Assembly (NCBI GenBank): GCA_902727855.1
Contig: CACVAS010000117.1
Coordinates: forward strand, 62,001-126,000
Direction of reading: 5' to 3'
DNA: 64,000 nucleotides
Origin: an uncultured Sulfurovum sp.
GTDB lineage: Bacteria; Campylobacterota; Campylobacteria; Campylobacterales; Sulfurovaceae
The position numbers were made by a program, and so were the translations under genes. Shown here in pieces: positions 18,406 to 26,503 of the stretch (positions within the stretch are counted from its first letter, which is position 1; each line of letters starts with the position of its first letter). The notes under the pieces were generated by a model. That model had not been told where the DNA came from. It made no database searches and saw only the letters and a list, made by a program, of their open reading frames with translations.

Positions 18406-20344
18406 GTAACATCTCCATTATCTCAGCATTCAATGTTTCTAACTCTGCATCTATCTCTTCAAGTGCTCTTGGTGGTGTGTATTCGTAGAAGTGTCTGTTG
18501 AAGGGTATCTCGTAGCCTACTATACCAACTTCGCCATCTTTTGCATCTGTCTTCTTCTCATCTATCCAAGCCAGTGGTACATGTGGTGTTACTTCTCTTT
18601 CAAAGTAAGTGTATATATCTTCACTAAGTGGAACATTTTCATAGTCTCTTAGGTCTGCGTTTGCTTCAAGCTTTCCTTTAGAGTCATGACATAACTCCGC
18701 TTCATCATCATGCACACTTATATGTTTCTGTATCAACTTGAACTGCGAGGCTGTGAGTTTAAGTGCCAATGCTTGCTTGAAAGTATCACGACTCATTATC
18801 TTCTCATCTGCTATGTTACTAAGTGCTTTTAAAATAGACTCTGAGAGTTTACTATCTAACTTCATAAATGCCTTATCGTTTTGCAGAGCTTCAAGTCTGT
18901 CAATGTCATGAGGATAGTAGCTTAGTTGTAGGGGTCGCTCAACGGTTATGCGTCTGTAACCAAAGTCTGTAGTGTTAAAGAGTTTAGAGATTTTAGAAGC
19001 CTCATGCTCTCCATAGATTCTTACAATGTAGTTTATCTCATCTTCATCGAGGTACTTACGCTTAGAGCCTAGTGACTTTCTCATAGATTTACCCATGTTT
19101 GAAGCATTGATGAGTTGTACTTCTCCTTTTCTGTGCTCAGGCTTGTTGTTAGAGAGTACCCAGATGTAAGTGGCAATTCCTGTGTTAAAGAACATATCGT
19201 TAGGTACTGCAACGATAGCTTCAAGGTAATCGTTTTCTAAGATGTAGCGTCTTATCTCACTCTCACCACTTCCCGCACCACCTGTAAAGAGAGGAGAACC
19301 ATTTAGGATGATACCTATGCGACTCCCACCCTCACTCTGTGGTCTCATCTTACTGACTAAATGAAGTAAAAATAGAAGTGAACCATCACTGACTCTTGGA
19401 AGCCCTGCACCAAACCTACCGTTGTAGCCTTGTTCTTTGTATTCCTTATTTACATCCTCTTGCACTTTCTTCCACTCTACACCAAAGGGAGGATTGGAAA
19501 GCATATAGTCAAACTTGTTCTCTTGGAGTTTGTCATCACTTAGTGTGTTACCATGTTTGATATTCTCTACTGGTTGACCTTTTATCATCATGTCTGCTTT
19601 ACAGATAGCATAAGACTCGCCGTTTAGCTCTTGACCAAAGGTTACCAGTGTAGCGTCATGGTTGAGTTCATACACATATTCGCTACCACTAGAGAGGAAC
19701 CCTCCTGTACCAGCTGTTGGGTCGTAGAGACTTCTTACGACGCCTTTTTTGGTAAGTACGTCATCATCCGTTGAGAAAAGAAGTGAGGTTGCAAGTCGAA
19801 CCATATCTCTTGGGGTAAAGTGCTCCCCCGCTGTTTCGTTAGAAGCTTCTGCAAACTTACGGATAAGCTCTTCAAACAGTAACCCCATCTCATGGTTAGA
19901 GAGTACGTCAGGGTGTAAGTCCATAGATGCAAACTTCTCAACGATGAGGTAAAGCAAGTTTGCTTCATTGAGCTTATCTATTTGAACTGCAAACTCATAC
20001 TTCTCAAATATCTCTCTAGTGTTGGCAGAAAAGTCGTTGATGTAGCTCTCTAGGTTTTCTCTGATGTTGTTAGGGTCACTCATCAGCTTTGTAAGTGTGA
20101 ACTTAGAGGTGTTGTAGAAACTATGCCCAGACTTACGCGTAAGAAACGGTTCTAGTGGAATGCCTAAATATTTTCTAGCGACATTTTCTGCAAGGACATC
20201 ATCTCTTGTAGGTTCAAGCACACACTCTAAACGTCTTAGAAGCGTAAAAGGAAGAATTATTTTGCCGTAGTCTGACTGCTTATAGTCACCTCGTAGCAAG
20301 TCTGCAGTAGACCAAATGAGTGCTGAGTTTGAGTGTTGTGCCAT
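18395..20344 (-). CDS. hsdM: type I restriction enzyme, N6-adenine methyltransferase subunit
   Basis: Methylates adenine within the HsdS target using S-adenosylmethionine. The 649-aa protein has SAM motif [11 protein letters not shown] near residue 212 and the catalytic NPPFG near residue 287, with an N-terminal HsdM_N-like helical domain and a long C-terminal region. It heads the enzyme genes. Upstream are a TATAAT box about 25 bp before the ATG and an AGGA site. The upstream HTH and 43-codon genes may also read into it. Confidence 0.97.
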   Translation of the reverse strand: MAQHSNSALIWSTADLLRGDYKQSDYGKIILPFTLLRRLECVLEPTRDDVLAENVARKYLGIPLEPFLTRKSGHSFYNTSKFTLTKLMSDPNNIRENLESYINDFSANTREIFEKYEFAVQIDKLNEANLLYLIVEKFASMDLHPDVLSNHEMGLLFEELIRKFAEASNETAGEHFTPRDMVRLATSLLFSTDDDVLTKKGVVRSLYDPTAGTGGFLSSGSEYVYELNHDATLVTFGQELNGESYAICKADMMIKGQPVENIKHGNTLSDDKLQENKFDYMLSNPPFGVEWKKVQEDVNKEYKEQGYNGRFGAGLPRVSDGSLLFLLHLVSKMRPQSEGGSRIGIILNGSPLFTGGAGSGESEIRRYILENDYLEAIVAVPNDMFFNTGIATYIWVLSNNKPEHRKGEVQLINASNMGKSMRKSLGSKRKYLDEDEINYIVRIYGEHEASKISKLFNTTDFGYRRITVERPLQLSYYPHDIDRLEALQNDKAFMKLDSKLSESILKALSNIADEKIMSRDTFKQALALKLTASQFKLIQKHISVHDDEAELCHDSKGKLEANADLRDYENVPLSEDIYTYFEREVTPHVPLAWIDEKKTDAKDGEVGIVGYEIPFNRHFYEYTPPRALEEIDAELETLNAEIMEMLHEI

Positions 20345-20418
20345 AAATAATAAGTCCTAATAATGTTTTAAAGATTATAGCTTATTGTTGTAAAAATTGA
20401 TGCTTTTGAGTTTTTGGA

Positions 20419-20550
20419 TTAGTTAAAATGTACTGCACCACCACCTGTCAAATATACTTTTACAGGTGTTTGTTTATGTGTATCTGGGATAGCCTTGGCT
20501 ATCTCTTCCATCATCTCAATGATAGCTTCTTTAAAACTAGTAGCTATCAC
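20419..20550 (-). CDS. small GTG-start ORF (43 aa), possible fragment
   Basis: Starts with GTG overlapping the last base of the HTH gene stop (TAGTG) and encodes 43 residues ending in KVYLTGGGAVHFN. The TGGGA near the C-terminus recalls the phosphate-2 turn of actin/Hsp70-type ATPases, so this may be the tail of a larger lost gene; that is speculation. It lies 74 bp upstream of hsdM on the same strand. Confidence 0.4.
   Translation of the reverse strand: MIATSFKEAIIEMMEEIAKAIPDTHKQTPVKVYLTGGGAVHFN
20420..20435. repeat. 16-bp direct repeat, copy 1 (copy 2 at 21188-21203)
   Basis: TAGTTAAAATGTACTG occurs here and again at 21188-21203, 17 bp from the 3' end of tRNA-Met. The two copies bracket the HTH and 43-codon genes (about 0.75 kb). 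They could mark a small insertion or deletion product. No integrase is present. Confidence 0.55.
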
Positions 20551-21038
20551 TAAAATCTACCTGTCATTTTGAATTGATTGAACCTAGCCATATCTAACCC
20601 ATTTTTAAGCCCATAAAGACGTGCTAGACCATTGCCTGTTTGATTTTTATTACCATGGTATAGACCTACATTTACTTGAGTTGTAAAACTCAATTGAGTC
20701 ATTTTATTGGTTAAAAAGCTATACAGATAAGCAGCTCTCGCCCTAGCCTCTTTTGACAGACTAGTATCTTTTGAGAGTTCTAACCATACACGACTATCTC
20801 TGCCTGATACCAACACTTCATACAAATCCTTTTCAAATTCTCTCAAAGAACTATAATTTTGTTCATTCTCAAGGAGTTTTTTTAAATCCATATTATTATT
20901 CATATCTAAAAGTTTTTGTGCTGCTTCATAGTCTAGCGTTTCAAGGAGTTGATAAAGTTTCCCTCTATTCCCCTTTTTCCAATCTCTAAGTGTTCTTGTC
21001 GGAACATCTAAAAGTGTATGCATTTGTTGTTGATTCAT
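20550..21038 (-). CDS. helix-turn-helix protein, candidate regulator of the hsd block
   Basis: A 162-aa protein whose first 25 residues read as a helix-turn-helix (MHTLLDVPTRTLRDWKKG), followed by a mixed helical body with a LSKEARARAAYLYSFL helix near residue 95. The rest matches nothing I know. It is preceded by an excellent sigma70 promoter whose spacer holds a 5-bp-arm palindrome, which suggests autoregulation. It is first in the leftward series HTH, 43-aa ORF, hsdM and so on, so it may control restriction genes in the manner of a C protein. This role is inference. Confidence 0.7.
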   Translation of the reverse strand: MNQQQMHTLLDVPTRTLRDWKKGNRGKLYQLLETLDYEAAQKLLDMNNNMDLKKLLENEQNYSSLREFEKDLYEVLVSGRDSRVWLELSKDTSLSKEARARAAYLYSFLTNKMTQLSFTTQVNVGLYHGNKNQTGNGLARLYGLKNGLDMARFNQFKMTGRF

Positions 21039-21062
21039 AAATGTCCTTTATTATTTTAAACT

Positions 21063-21091
21063 ATTATAGGCGAATATCGCCTTTTTGTCAA
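21063..21091 (-). promoter_or_regulatory. consensus sigma70 promoter with embedded operator
   Basis: On the minus strand TTGACA (21086-21091) is followed after exactly 17 bp by TATAAT (21063-21068). Both hexamers are full consensus. The spacer contains GGCGATATTCGCC (21069-21081), with 5-bp arms GGCGA/TCGCC around a 3-nt centre. The HTH gene start is 25 bp past the -10 box. Such a promoter is unusual in Campylobacterota, where -35 boxes are generally poor, and the palindrome placement is ideal for repression. Confidence 0.82.
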
Positions 21092-21219
21092 TATCTAAAC
21101 GATGATGTAAATCAAGAACATTACACGGGTAAAATCAAAGCTGATATGTCAAAAATTGGCAGAGTTTTGGCAGAGTTGAAAATTAGATAGTTAAAATGTA
21201 CTGTAGTTATGGAGTTTTG

Positions 21220-21296
21220 TGGTGGGTCGGGGGAGACTCGAACTCCCGACCACTCGGTTATGAGCCGAGTGCTCTAACCAACTGAGCTACCGACCC
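21220..21296 (-). tRNA. tRNA-Met (CAT)
   Basis: A 77-nt cloverleaf on the minus strand including encoded CCA. Acceptor stem GGGTCGG/CCGACCC, D-arm GCTC/GAGC, anticodon stem CTCGG/CCGAG around loop CTCATAA, T-arm GGGAG/CTCCC. Anticodon CAT; similarity to the E. coli elongator Met tRNA favours Met over the lysidine Ile2 type. Its 3' end faces the restriction block. Confidence 0.95.
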
Positions 21297-21327
21297 TTGG
21301 TTAAGATGAAAGGTTAATGAAAAAAGG

Positions 21328-22467
21328 TTAATGAAAATCTTTTGTTTGCATTGTTACTTTCGAGTCAGAATTATAGCGACTATAATCTTTAAAAGCAATA
21401 AGATTTTGTAAAATCCCAAAAATAACTGCAAATATTATAAATGACGTTCCACCATGGCTAAACATAGGCAAAGGAAGTCCTACAACAGGGGCTAAACCGA
21501 TGATCATGTAAATGTTTACCCCCATATAGACAAAAATCAAAAATGCCAAGCCAGAAGAAAAAACATTAATGAGATAATCTTCCGCATACTTACTTGAGAT
21601 ATAGAGTAAATTGAAAATGAGTAATATGTAGAGACCAATGACTACCATCATACCTTTAAATCCAAATCGTTCACCTAAATAGGCAAAAATAAAGTCTGTT
21701 GATGAGACGGGAAGGAACTTAAGTTGTGTTTGTGTTGACTCATCTTTAGACTTTCCTTCCAGTCCACCTGAGCCAATAGCAATGAGTGCCTGCTTCACAT
21801 GATAACTAGGTTGACCAACAAAGTCAGAGATACGTTTTTTTTGATAGGGTTTGAGCTGTCCATAAAGTAAAGGTGCAGTCAAAGCTAAAAGAAGTACAAT
21901 ACTCACCCATATTTTCCAGTTCACACCTACAACAAATAAAATACCATATCCAGTAATGAGAAGTACCAATGCTGTACCCAAATCGGGCTCTTTTGCAATA
22001 AGAATGAAAGGAATAATAATGACAATAGAGAGTTTTATAAACTGTAAAAGCCCATAGCCTTTCTCTTCAGGGGGTCGTCGTGTGATGAGGTAACCCATCA
22101 TCATGATAACAGAGACTTTGATAAATTCAGAAGGTTGTATGGTGATGCCTAATCCTGGAAGCTCTATCCATCTTTGAGCACCTAAGATAGTCTTACCTAC
22201 AAACTCTACGGCAATAAGCAAGCCTAAGTTTGCCAAGTAAAAAATAGGAACAAACCACCATATAATATGTCTCCAAGGGATAAAAACAGAGACTATAAAG
22301 ACAACAAAGGCAATAAAGTAGTAAACCATTTGTTTATTAAAAAGATAAGGGTTTATTTCATTGACTAAATAAGAAGAAATGACAAAAAGTGGTATTGTCT
22401 GCAACATCAGTAAATACGAAAAGTTTTTAAATATTCCTTTTTTTGCATTTATCCGAGTATCCATCAT
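21328..22467 (-). CDS. rodA: rod-shape peptidoglycan glycosyltransferase RodA
   Basis: SEDS-family membrane enzyme that polymerises lipid II during cell elongation. About ten hydrophobic segments are visible. The family signatures are WIELPGLGITIQPSEFIK near residue 110 and a GGTSFI segment near the C-terminus; the long loop near residue 220-260 carries KKRISDF and GSGGLEGK typical of RodA rather than FtsW. Start chosen at the ATG at 22467, five bases after AGGA; the in-frame ATG at 22479 overlaps that site. It is divergent from pgeF. Confidence 0.94.
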   Translation of the reverse strand: MMDTRINAKKGIFKNFSYLLMLQTIPLFVISSYLVNEINPYLFNKQMVYYFIAFVVFIVSVFIPWRHIIWWFVPIFYLANLGLLIAVEFVGKTILGAQRWIELPGLGITIQPSEFIKVSVIMMMGYLITRRPPEEKGYGLLQFIKLSIVIIIPFILIAKEPDLGTALVLLITGYGILFVVGVNWKIWVSIVLLLALTAPLLYGQLKPYQKKRISDFVGQPSYHVKQALIAIGSGGLEGKSKDESTQTQLKFLPVSSTDFIFAYLGERFGFKGMMVVIGLYILLIFNLLYISSKYAEDYLINVFSSGLAFLIFVYMGVNIYMIIGLAPVVGLPLPMFSHGGTSFIIFAVIFGILQNLIAFKDYSRYNSDSKVTMQTKDFH

Positions 22468-22545
22468 CACTATCCTCATTTTTTTGCTATTATATCAAAA
22501 TATTTATGCGCACTTCACATACCATATAAAAGGATAGCGAATCAT

Positions 22546-23322
22546 ATGCTAGATATCTATCAGTTCAAACACTTTTTAAAACATGAAGATTTCATACATG
22601 GTATAACAAAAAAAAATGCTTCATTGCCTTATGATTTTAGTTTGGCTTTACATACCGGTGAAAAAAAACAAACTATTATTGAAAATAGGAAATATCTACA
22701 CCATCTATTTGATAATGATACATCTACACATTTTGTCTTAGCCAATCAAACACATAGTGATAATATACGTGTTATTAGCAAACGCGAAACACGAGGTTGG
22801 CATACATTGGACGATGCCATAGAAGATTGTGATGCTTTAGTAACAGATGTACCTAATATACTCTTAAATATACTGACTGCTGACTGTGTACCCATACTTC
22901 TTTATGATACAAAAAAACATGTTGTATCAGCCATACATGCAGGTTGGAAAGGTACGCAACAGAATATAGCGTATAAAACGGTGCAAAAGATGATAGAAGT
23001 GTATGATTGTCACCCAAGTGATATTCAAGCAGGTATTGGTCCATCTATTGGGCAATGTTGTTATGAAGTAGGATACGACGTTGCAAAACATTTTTCAAGC
23101 ATTCCTCAAGCATACACACAAAAAGGAGACAAATATATGTTAAACTTACCTAATATTAATTACTATCAACTCCTCAATGCACATCTATTAGCTGAAAATA
23201 TTGAATTAAGTCATATTTGTACAGCATGTGAGGTAAAAGATTTTTTTTCATATAGAAAAGAAAATGGATGCAGTGGAAGATTTATGAGTATGATTGGGAT
23301 TAAAGATAACAATAAAGGATAG
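22546..23322 (+). CDS. pgeF: peptidoglycan editing factor PgeF (YfiH, laccase-domain family)
   Basis: A 258-aa YfiH-family protein. The metal-site motifs are seen: NQTHSDN near residue 67, TADCVPILLYD near residue 106 and HAGWKGT near residue 127. The family is linked to removal of wrongly incorporated L-Ser in muropeptides and to purine nucleoside phosphorolysis. An AAGGATAG site precedes the ATG. It is followed directly by the YbgC-type thioesterase gene. Confidence 0.92.
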   Translation: MLDIYQFKHFLKHEDFIHGITKKNASLPYDFSLALHTGEKKQTIIENRKYLHHLFDNDTSTHFVLANQTHSDNIRVISKRETRGWHTLDDAIEDCDALVTDVPNILLNILTADCVPILLYDTKKHVVSAIHAGWKGTQQNIAYKTVQKMIEVYDCHPSDIQAGIGPSIGQCCYEVGYDVAKHFSSIPQAYTQKGDKYMLNLPNINYYQLLNAHLLAENIELSHICTACEVKDFFSYRKENGCSGRFMSMIGIKDNNKG

Positions 23323-23324
23323 TG

Positions 23325-23696
23325 ATGAAAATAAGAGTCTATTATGAAGATACAGATTTAGGTGGAATAGTTTATCATACAAATTACATTAAATATTGTG
23401 AACGAGCACGTTCAGAGGTCTTTTTTAAAAATAACATGTCCCCTACTTTGGGTGCTGATAGTGGTTTTGTGGTAAGAGATATTCATGGAAGTTTTGTGGC
23501 TACAGCTACACTGGGTGACATGCTAACAGTCACAACAAAATTACTTACACTTAAAAACTCATCATTAATATTATTACAAGAAGTATGGAGGGAAGAAGTG
23601 AAACTATTTAGTATGGAAGTGCTTTTGGTCTATATTGAAAATGGAAAGCCTTCTCGTATTCCTAAACAATTTAAAGATATATTTAAAGCATATTAA
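23325..23696 (+). CDS. ybgC: YbgC/FadM-type acyl-CoA thioesterase
   Basis: A 123-aa hotdog-fold protein with the family motif YYEDTDLGGIVYHTNY at the N-terminus, whose Asp is the catalytic residue. It hydrolyses short acyl-CoA or acyl-ACP esters; in Campylobacterota the exact substrate is unclear. Start taken at ATG 23325, five bases after AGGA; an in-frame GTG just before it is less likely. It immediately follows pgeF and converges on acnB. Confidence 0.85.
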   Translation: MKIRVYYEDTDLGGIVYHTNYIKYCERARSEVFFKNNMSPTLGADSGFVVRDIHGSFVATATLGDMLTVTTKLLTLKNSSLILLQEVWREEVKLFSMEVLLVYIENGKPSRIPKQFKDIFKAY

Positions 23697-23725
23697 ATCT
23701 GGAAAGTGATTTGAATAGATAGTAT

Positions 23726-23755
23726 ATATTATCTATCCCAACGGATAGATAATAT
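23726..23755. terminator. bidirectional hairpin between ybgC and acnB
   Basis: ATATTATCTATCC (23726-23738) and GGATAGATAATAT (23743-23755) form a perfect 13-bp stem with a 4-nt loop, exactly between two convergent genes. No long T-run follows on either side, but placement and stem favour a transcription terminator. Confidence 0.65.
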
Positions 23756-23770
23756 GAAAAAGAGTGCCTA

Positions 23771-26341
23771 TTACTCAATCATCGCTTCTAGTTCTTCTTT
23801 AGAAACTTTGTTGAAGTTTAGGTATTTGTAGATGTCATCAGTCATCTCTGGCTTAATTTTATCTGCTACGATTTCAGCATACTCAGCTGCAGTAGGTAGT
23901 TTACCTTTTAGTGCAACCACTGCTGCAAGTTCTGCTGAACCAAGGTATACTTGTGACCCTTTACCAAGTCTGTTGTCGAAGTTTCTAGTTGACGTAGAGA
24001 ATACCCATGCATTTTGCTTAACAGCTGCTTGGTTACCCATACATAAAGAACATCCTGGAGGTTCGATTCTCGCTCCTGCCATTCCCCATACTGAGTAGTA
24101 ACCCTCTTCTTGAAGTGTTTTCTCATCCATTTTAGTTGGAGGACAAACCCATAGTTTAGTCTCAACTGGACCTTCTCCTCTAAGAACTTCTGCATTTGCT
24201 CTAAAGAGACCAATGTTTGTCATACAAGAACCGATAAATACTTCATCCATCTCAGTTCTAAGTCCAGCTTCATGAACTTCACTTAATGTTTTAACATCAT
24301 CTGGATCATTTGGACATGCTACGATTGGCTCATTAATCTCAGACATGTTGATCTCGATTACTGCTGCATACTCTGCATCAGCATCTGCTTCCATAAGCAC
24401 TGGGTTTGCTATCCAGTCTCTCATTTTTTGAGCACGTCTTTCAAGTGTTGCTTTGTCTTCGTAGCCTTGAGCGATGAGCTCTTCGATAAGTGCTACGTTT
24501 GACTCTAGGTATTCGATGACTGGTTCTTTGTCAAGTTTTACAGTACATGCAGCAGCTGAACGCTCTGCAGATGCATCTGAAAGCTCAAACGCTTGCTCCG
24601 CTTTAAGTTGCTCAAGACCTTCAATCTCTAAAATACGTCCAGCAAAGATATTTTTCTTACCAGCTTTTTCAACGGTTAAAAGACCATCTTTAATCGCTTG
24701 GTGAGGAATAGCATTTACCATATCACGTAGTGTGATACCTGGTTGCATTTCACCTGAGAATCTTACAAGTACAGACTCTGGCATAGTAAGAGGCATCATA
24801 CCTGTTACCCCTGCAAACGCAACAAGACCAGAACCAGCTGGGAATGAAATACCTATTGGGAATCTTGTGTGTGAATCTGCACCAGTACCGACTGTATCTG
24901 GAAGACACATTCTGTTTAGCCATGAGTGGATAACACCATCACCTGGTCTAAGTGTAAACCCTTTTCTCTCAGTCATAAACTGTGGAAGTGTATGCTGAAG
25001 GTCAATATCTGCTGGTTTTGGGTACGCAGATGTATGACAGAATGATTGAAGTACAAAGTCTGCACCAAAGCTAAGTGCTGCAAGGTCTTTTACTTCATCT
25101 CTAGTCATTGCACCCGTTGTATCTTGTGATCCAACAGTTGTACATACTGGCTCAGAGTAAACACCTGGTTTAACCCCTTCAATACCAGCTGCTTTACCAA
25201 CCATTTTTTGTGCAAGGGTGAAACCTTTACCATTGTCAGCAGGAATATCTGGCGTCATGAAGATATCTCCAGCATCCATACCAAGTGCTTCTCTTGCTTT
25301 AACCGTAAGACCTTTACCAATGATAAGTGGTACACGTCCACCTGCTCTCATCTCATCTGGAAGTGTATTTGGCTCTAATTTAAATTCAGAAACCACTTTA
25401 CCATCACACTCAATCACACCATCAAAAGGTTTAAGTGTAATCACATCACCAGTATTTAGGTTTGCTGTTGGTGCTTGAATTGGGATACATCCACCATCTT
25501 CTGCAGTGTTAAAGAAAATTGGAGCAATAATATCACCAATAACCACACCACCTGTTCTTTTACCTGGAATGAAAGGAATATCTTCACCCATGTGCCACTG
25601 AAGTGAATTGATACCAGATTTTCTAGAAGATCCAGTTCCTACAACATCTCCAACGTATACTAAAGGGTGACCTTTTTCCTTGAGTTCTTTCATAGTATCT
25701 AATGGGTTATCCATTCTATTGACTAGGAAAGAGTTTGCATGAAGCGGTACATCGGCTCTTGTAAATGCCTCAGATGCTGGAGATAAATCATCTGTATTTG
25801 TCTCACCAGGGATTTTATATACCGTTAGTGTGATCTCTTTTTCCATTTCTGGTTTATTATAGAACCATTCAGCATTTGCCCAAGATTCAATAATCTCTTT
25901 TGCAAGTGGATTACCTTCGTCCATTAATGCTTTAACATCATTAAATGAATCATAAACAAGAAGTGTATTTTTAAGTTGTGAAGCTGCAGACTCAGCAACA
26001 GTCATATTTGATGAAGAGAGTGCATCTACTAGAGGAGCCACATTAAATCCACCTAACATTGTTCCTAAGATAATGGTTGCAAGCACTTTATCTATTTCAG
26101 TACAAGATGCGTTACCTTGAATAATGTCATTTAAAAATGCCGCTTTAATATAGGCTGCATCATCTACACCTGCAGGAATTTTACTTTTAAACAATTCCAT
26201 TGCATACTCTTTATCTGCAACTGGATTAGCTTTAAGTAATTCTACAAGTTCAGCAGTTTGTTCTGCAGTCAATACTAGTGGTGGTACCCCTAGTTTAGCA
26301 CGCTCAGCTGTGTGAGCTTTATATTCTTCTAATAAGGCCAT
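23771..26341 (-). CDS. acnB: aconitate hydratase B
   Basis: Interconverts citrate and isocitrate in the (probably reductive or split) TCA cycle. The 856-aa length and N-terminal HEAT-like helical domain followed by swivel domain are those of AcnB. Fe-S ligands are in the C-terminal third, including the CSLCMGNQ pair near residue 770 and FIGSCMTN near residue 705. AGGAGA lies nine bases before the ATG. Monocistronic, convergent with ybgC. Confidence 0.97.
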   Translation of the reverse strand: MALLEEYKAHTAERAKLGVPPLVLTAEQTAELVELLKANPVADKEYAMELFKSKIPAGVDDAAYIKAAFLNDIIQGNASCTEIDKVLATIILGTMLGGFNVAPLVDALSSSNMTVAESAASQLKNTLLVYDSFNDVKALMDEGNPLAKEIIESWANAEWFYNKPEMEKEITLTVYKIPGETNTDDLSPASEAFTRADVPLHANSFLVNRMDNPLDTMKELKEKGHPLVYVGDVVGTGSSRKSGINSLQWHMGEDIPFIPGKRTGGVVIGDIIAPIFFNTAEDGGCIPIQAPTANLNTGDVITLKPFDGVIECDGKVVSEFKLEPNTLPDEMRAGGRVPLIIGKGLTVKAREALGMDAGDIFMTPDIPADNGKGFTLAQKMVGKAAGIEGVKPGVYSEPVCTTVGSQDTTGAMTRDEVKDLAALSFGADFVLQSFCHTSAYPKPADIDLQHTLPQFMTERKGFTLRPGDGVIHSWLNRMCLPDTVGTGADSHTRFPIGISFPAGSGLVAFAGVTGMMPLTMPESVLVRFSGEMQPGITLRDMVNAIPHQAIKDGLLTVEKAGKKNIFAGRILEIEGLEQLKAEQAFELSDASAERSAAACTVKLDKEPVIEYLESNVALIEELIAQGYEDKATLERRAQKMRDWIANPVLMEADADAEYAAVIEINMSEINEPIVACPNDPDDVKTLSEVHEAGLRTEMDEVFIGSCMTNIGLFRANAEVLRGEGPVETKLWVCPPTKMDEKTLQEEGYYSVWGMAGARIEPPGCSLCMGNQAAVKQNAWVFSTSTRNFDNRLGKGSQVYLGSAELAAVVALKGKLPTAAEYAEIVADKIKPEMTDDIYKYLNFNKVSKEELEAMIE

Positions 26342-26429
26342 ATTTGGTCTCCTGTGTTAAATAGATTTTGTATTGTGATATTAGCTAAAAAGTGTTTTGA
26401 AAAAGTTTCATTGCATCAATAGGATAGAG

Positions 26430-26452
26430 AGTGATACGTTCCGTGTATCACT
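26430..26452. other. 8-bp stem hairpin between ftsK and acnB
   Basis: AGTGATAC (26430-26437) and GTATCACT (26445-26452) form a perfect stem with a 7-nt loop in the 160-bp gap between ftsK stop and acnB start. No T-run follows, so it may be an acnB operator, an mRNA structure or a weak ftsK terminator. Confidence 0.4.
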
Positions 26453-26503
26453 TTGTTACAGAAAAAGTCTTAAATGAGATTCATTATCTTATATAAAAAG
26501 ATT

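Noticed and set aside
26430-26452. ftsK intrinsic terminator
   Set aside because: The hairpin is real but lacks a T-run in the ftsK direction, so I list it only as a hairpin of unknown role.
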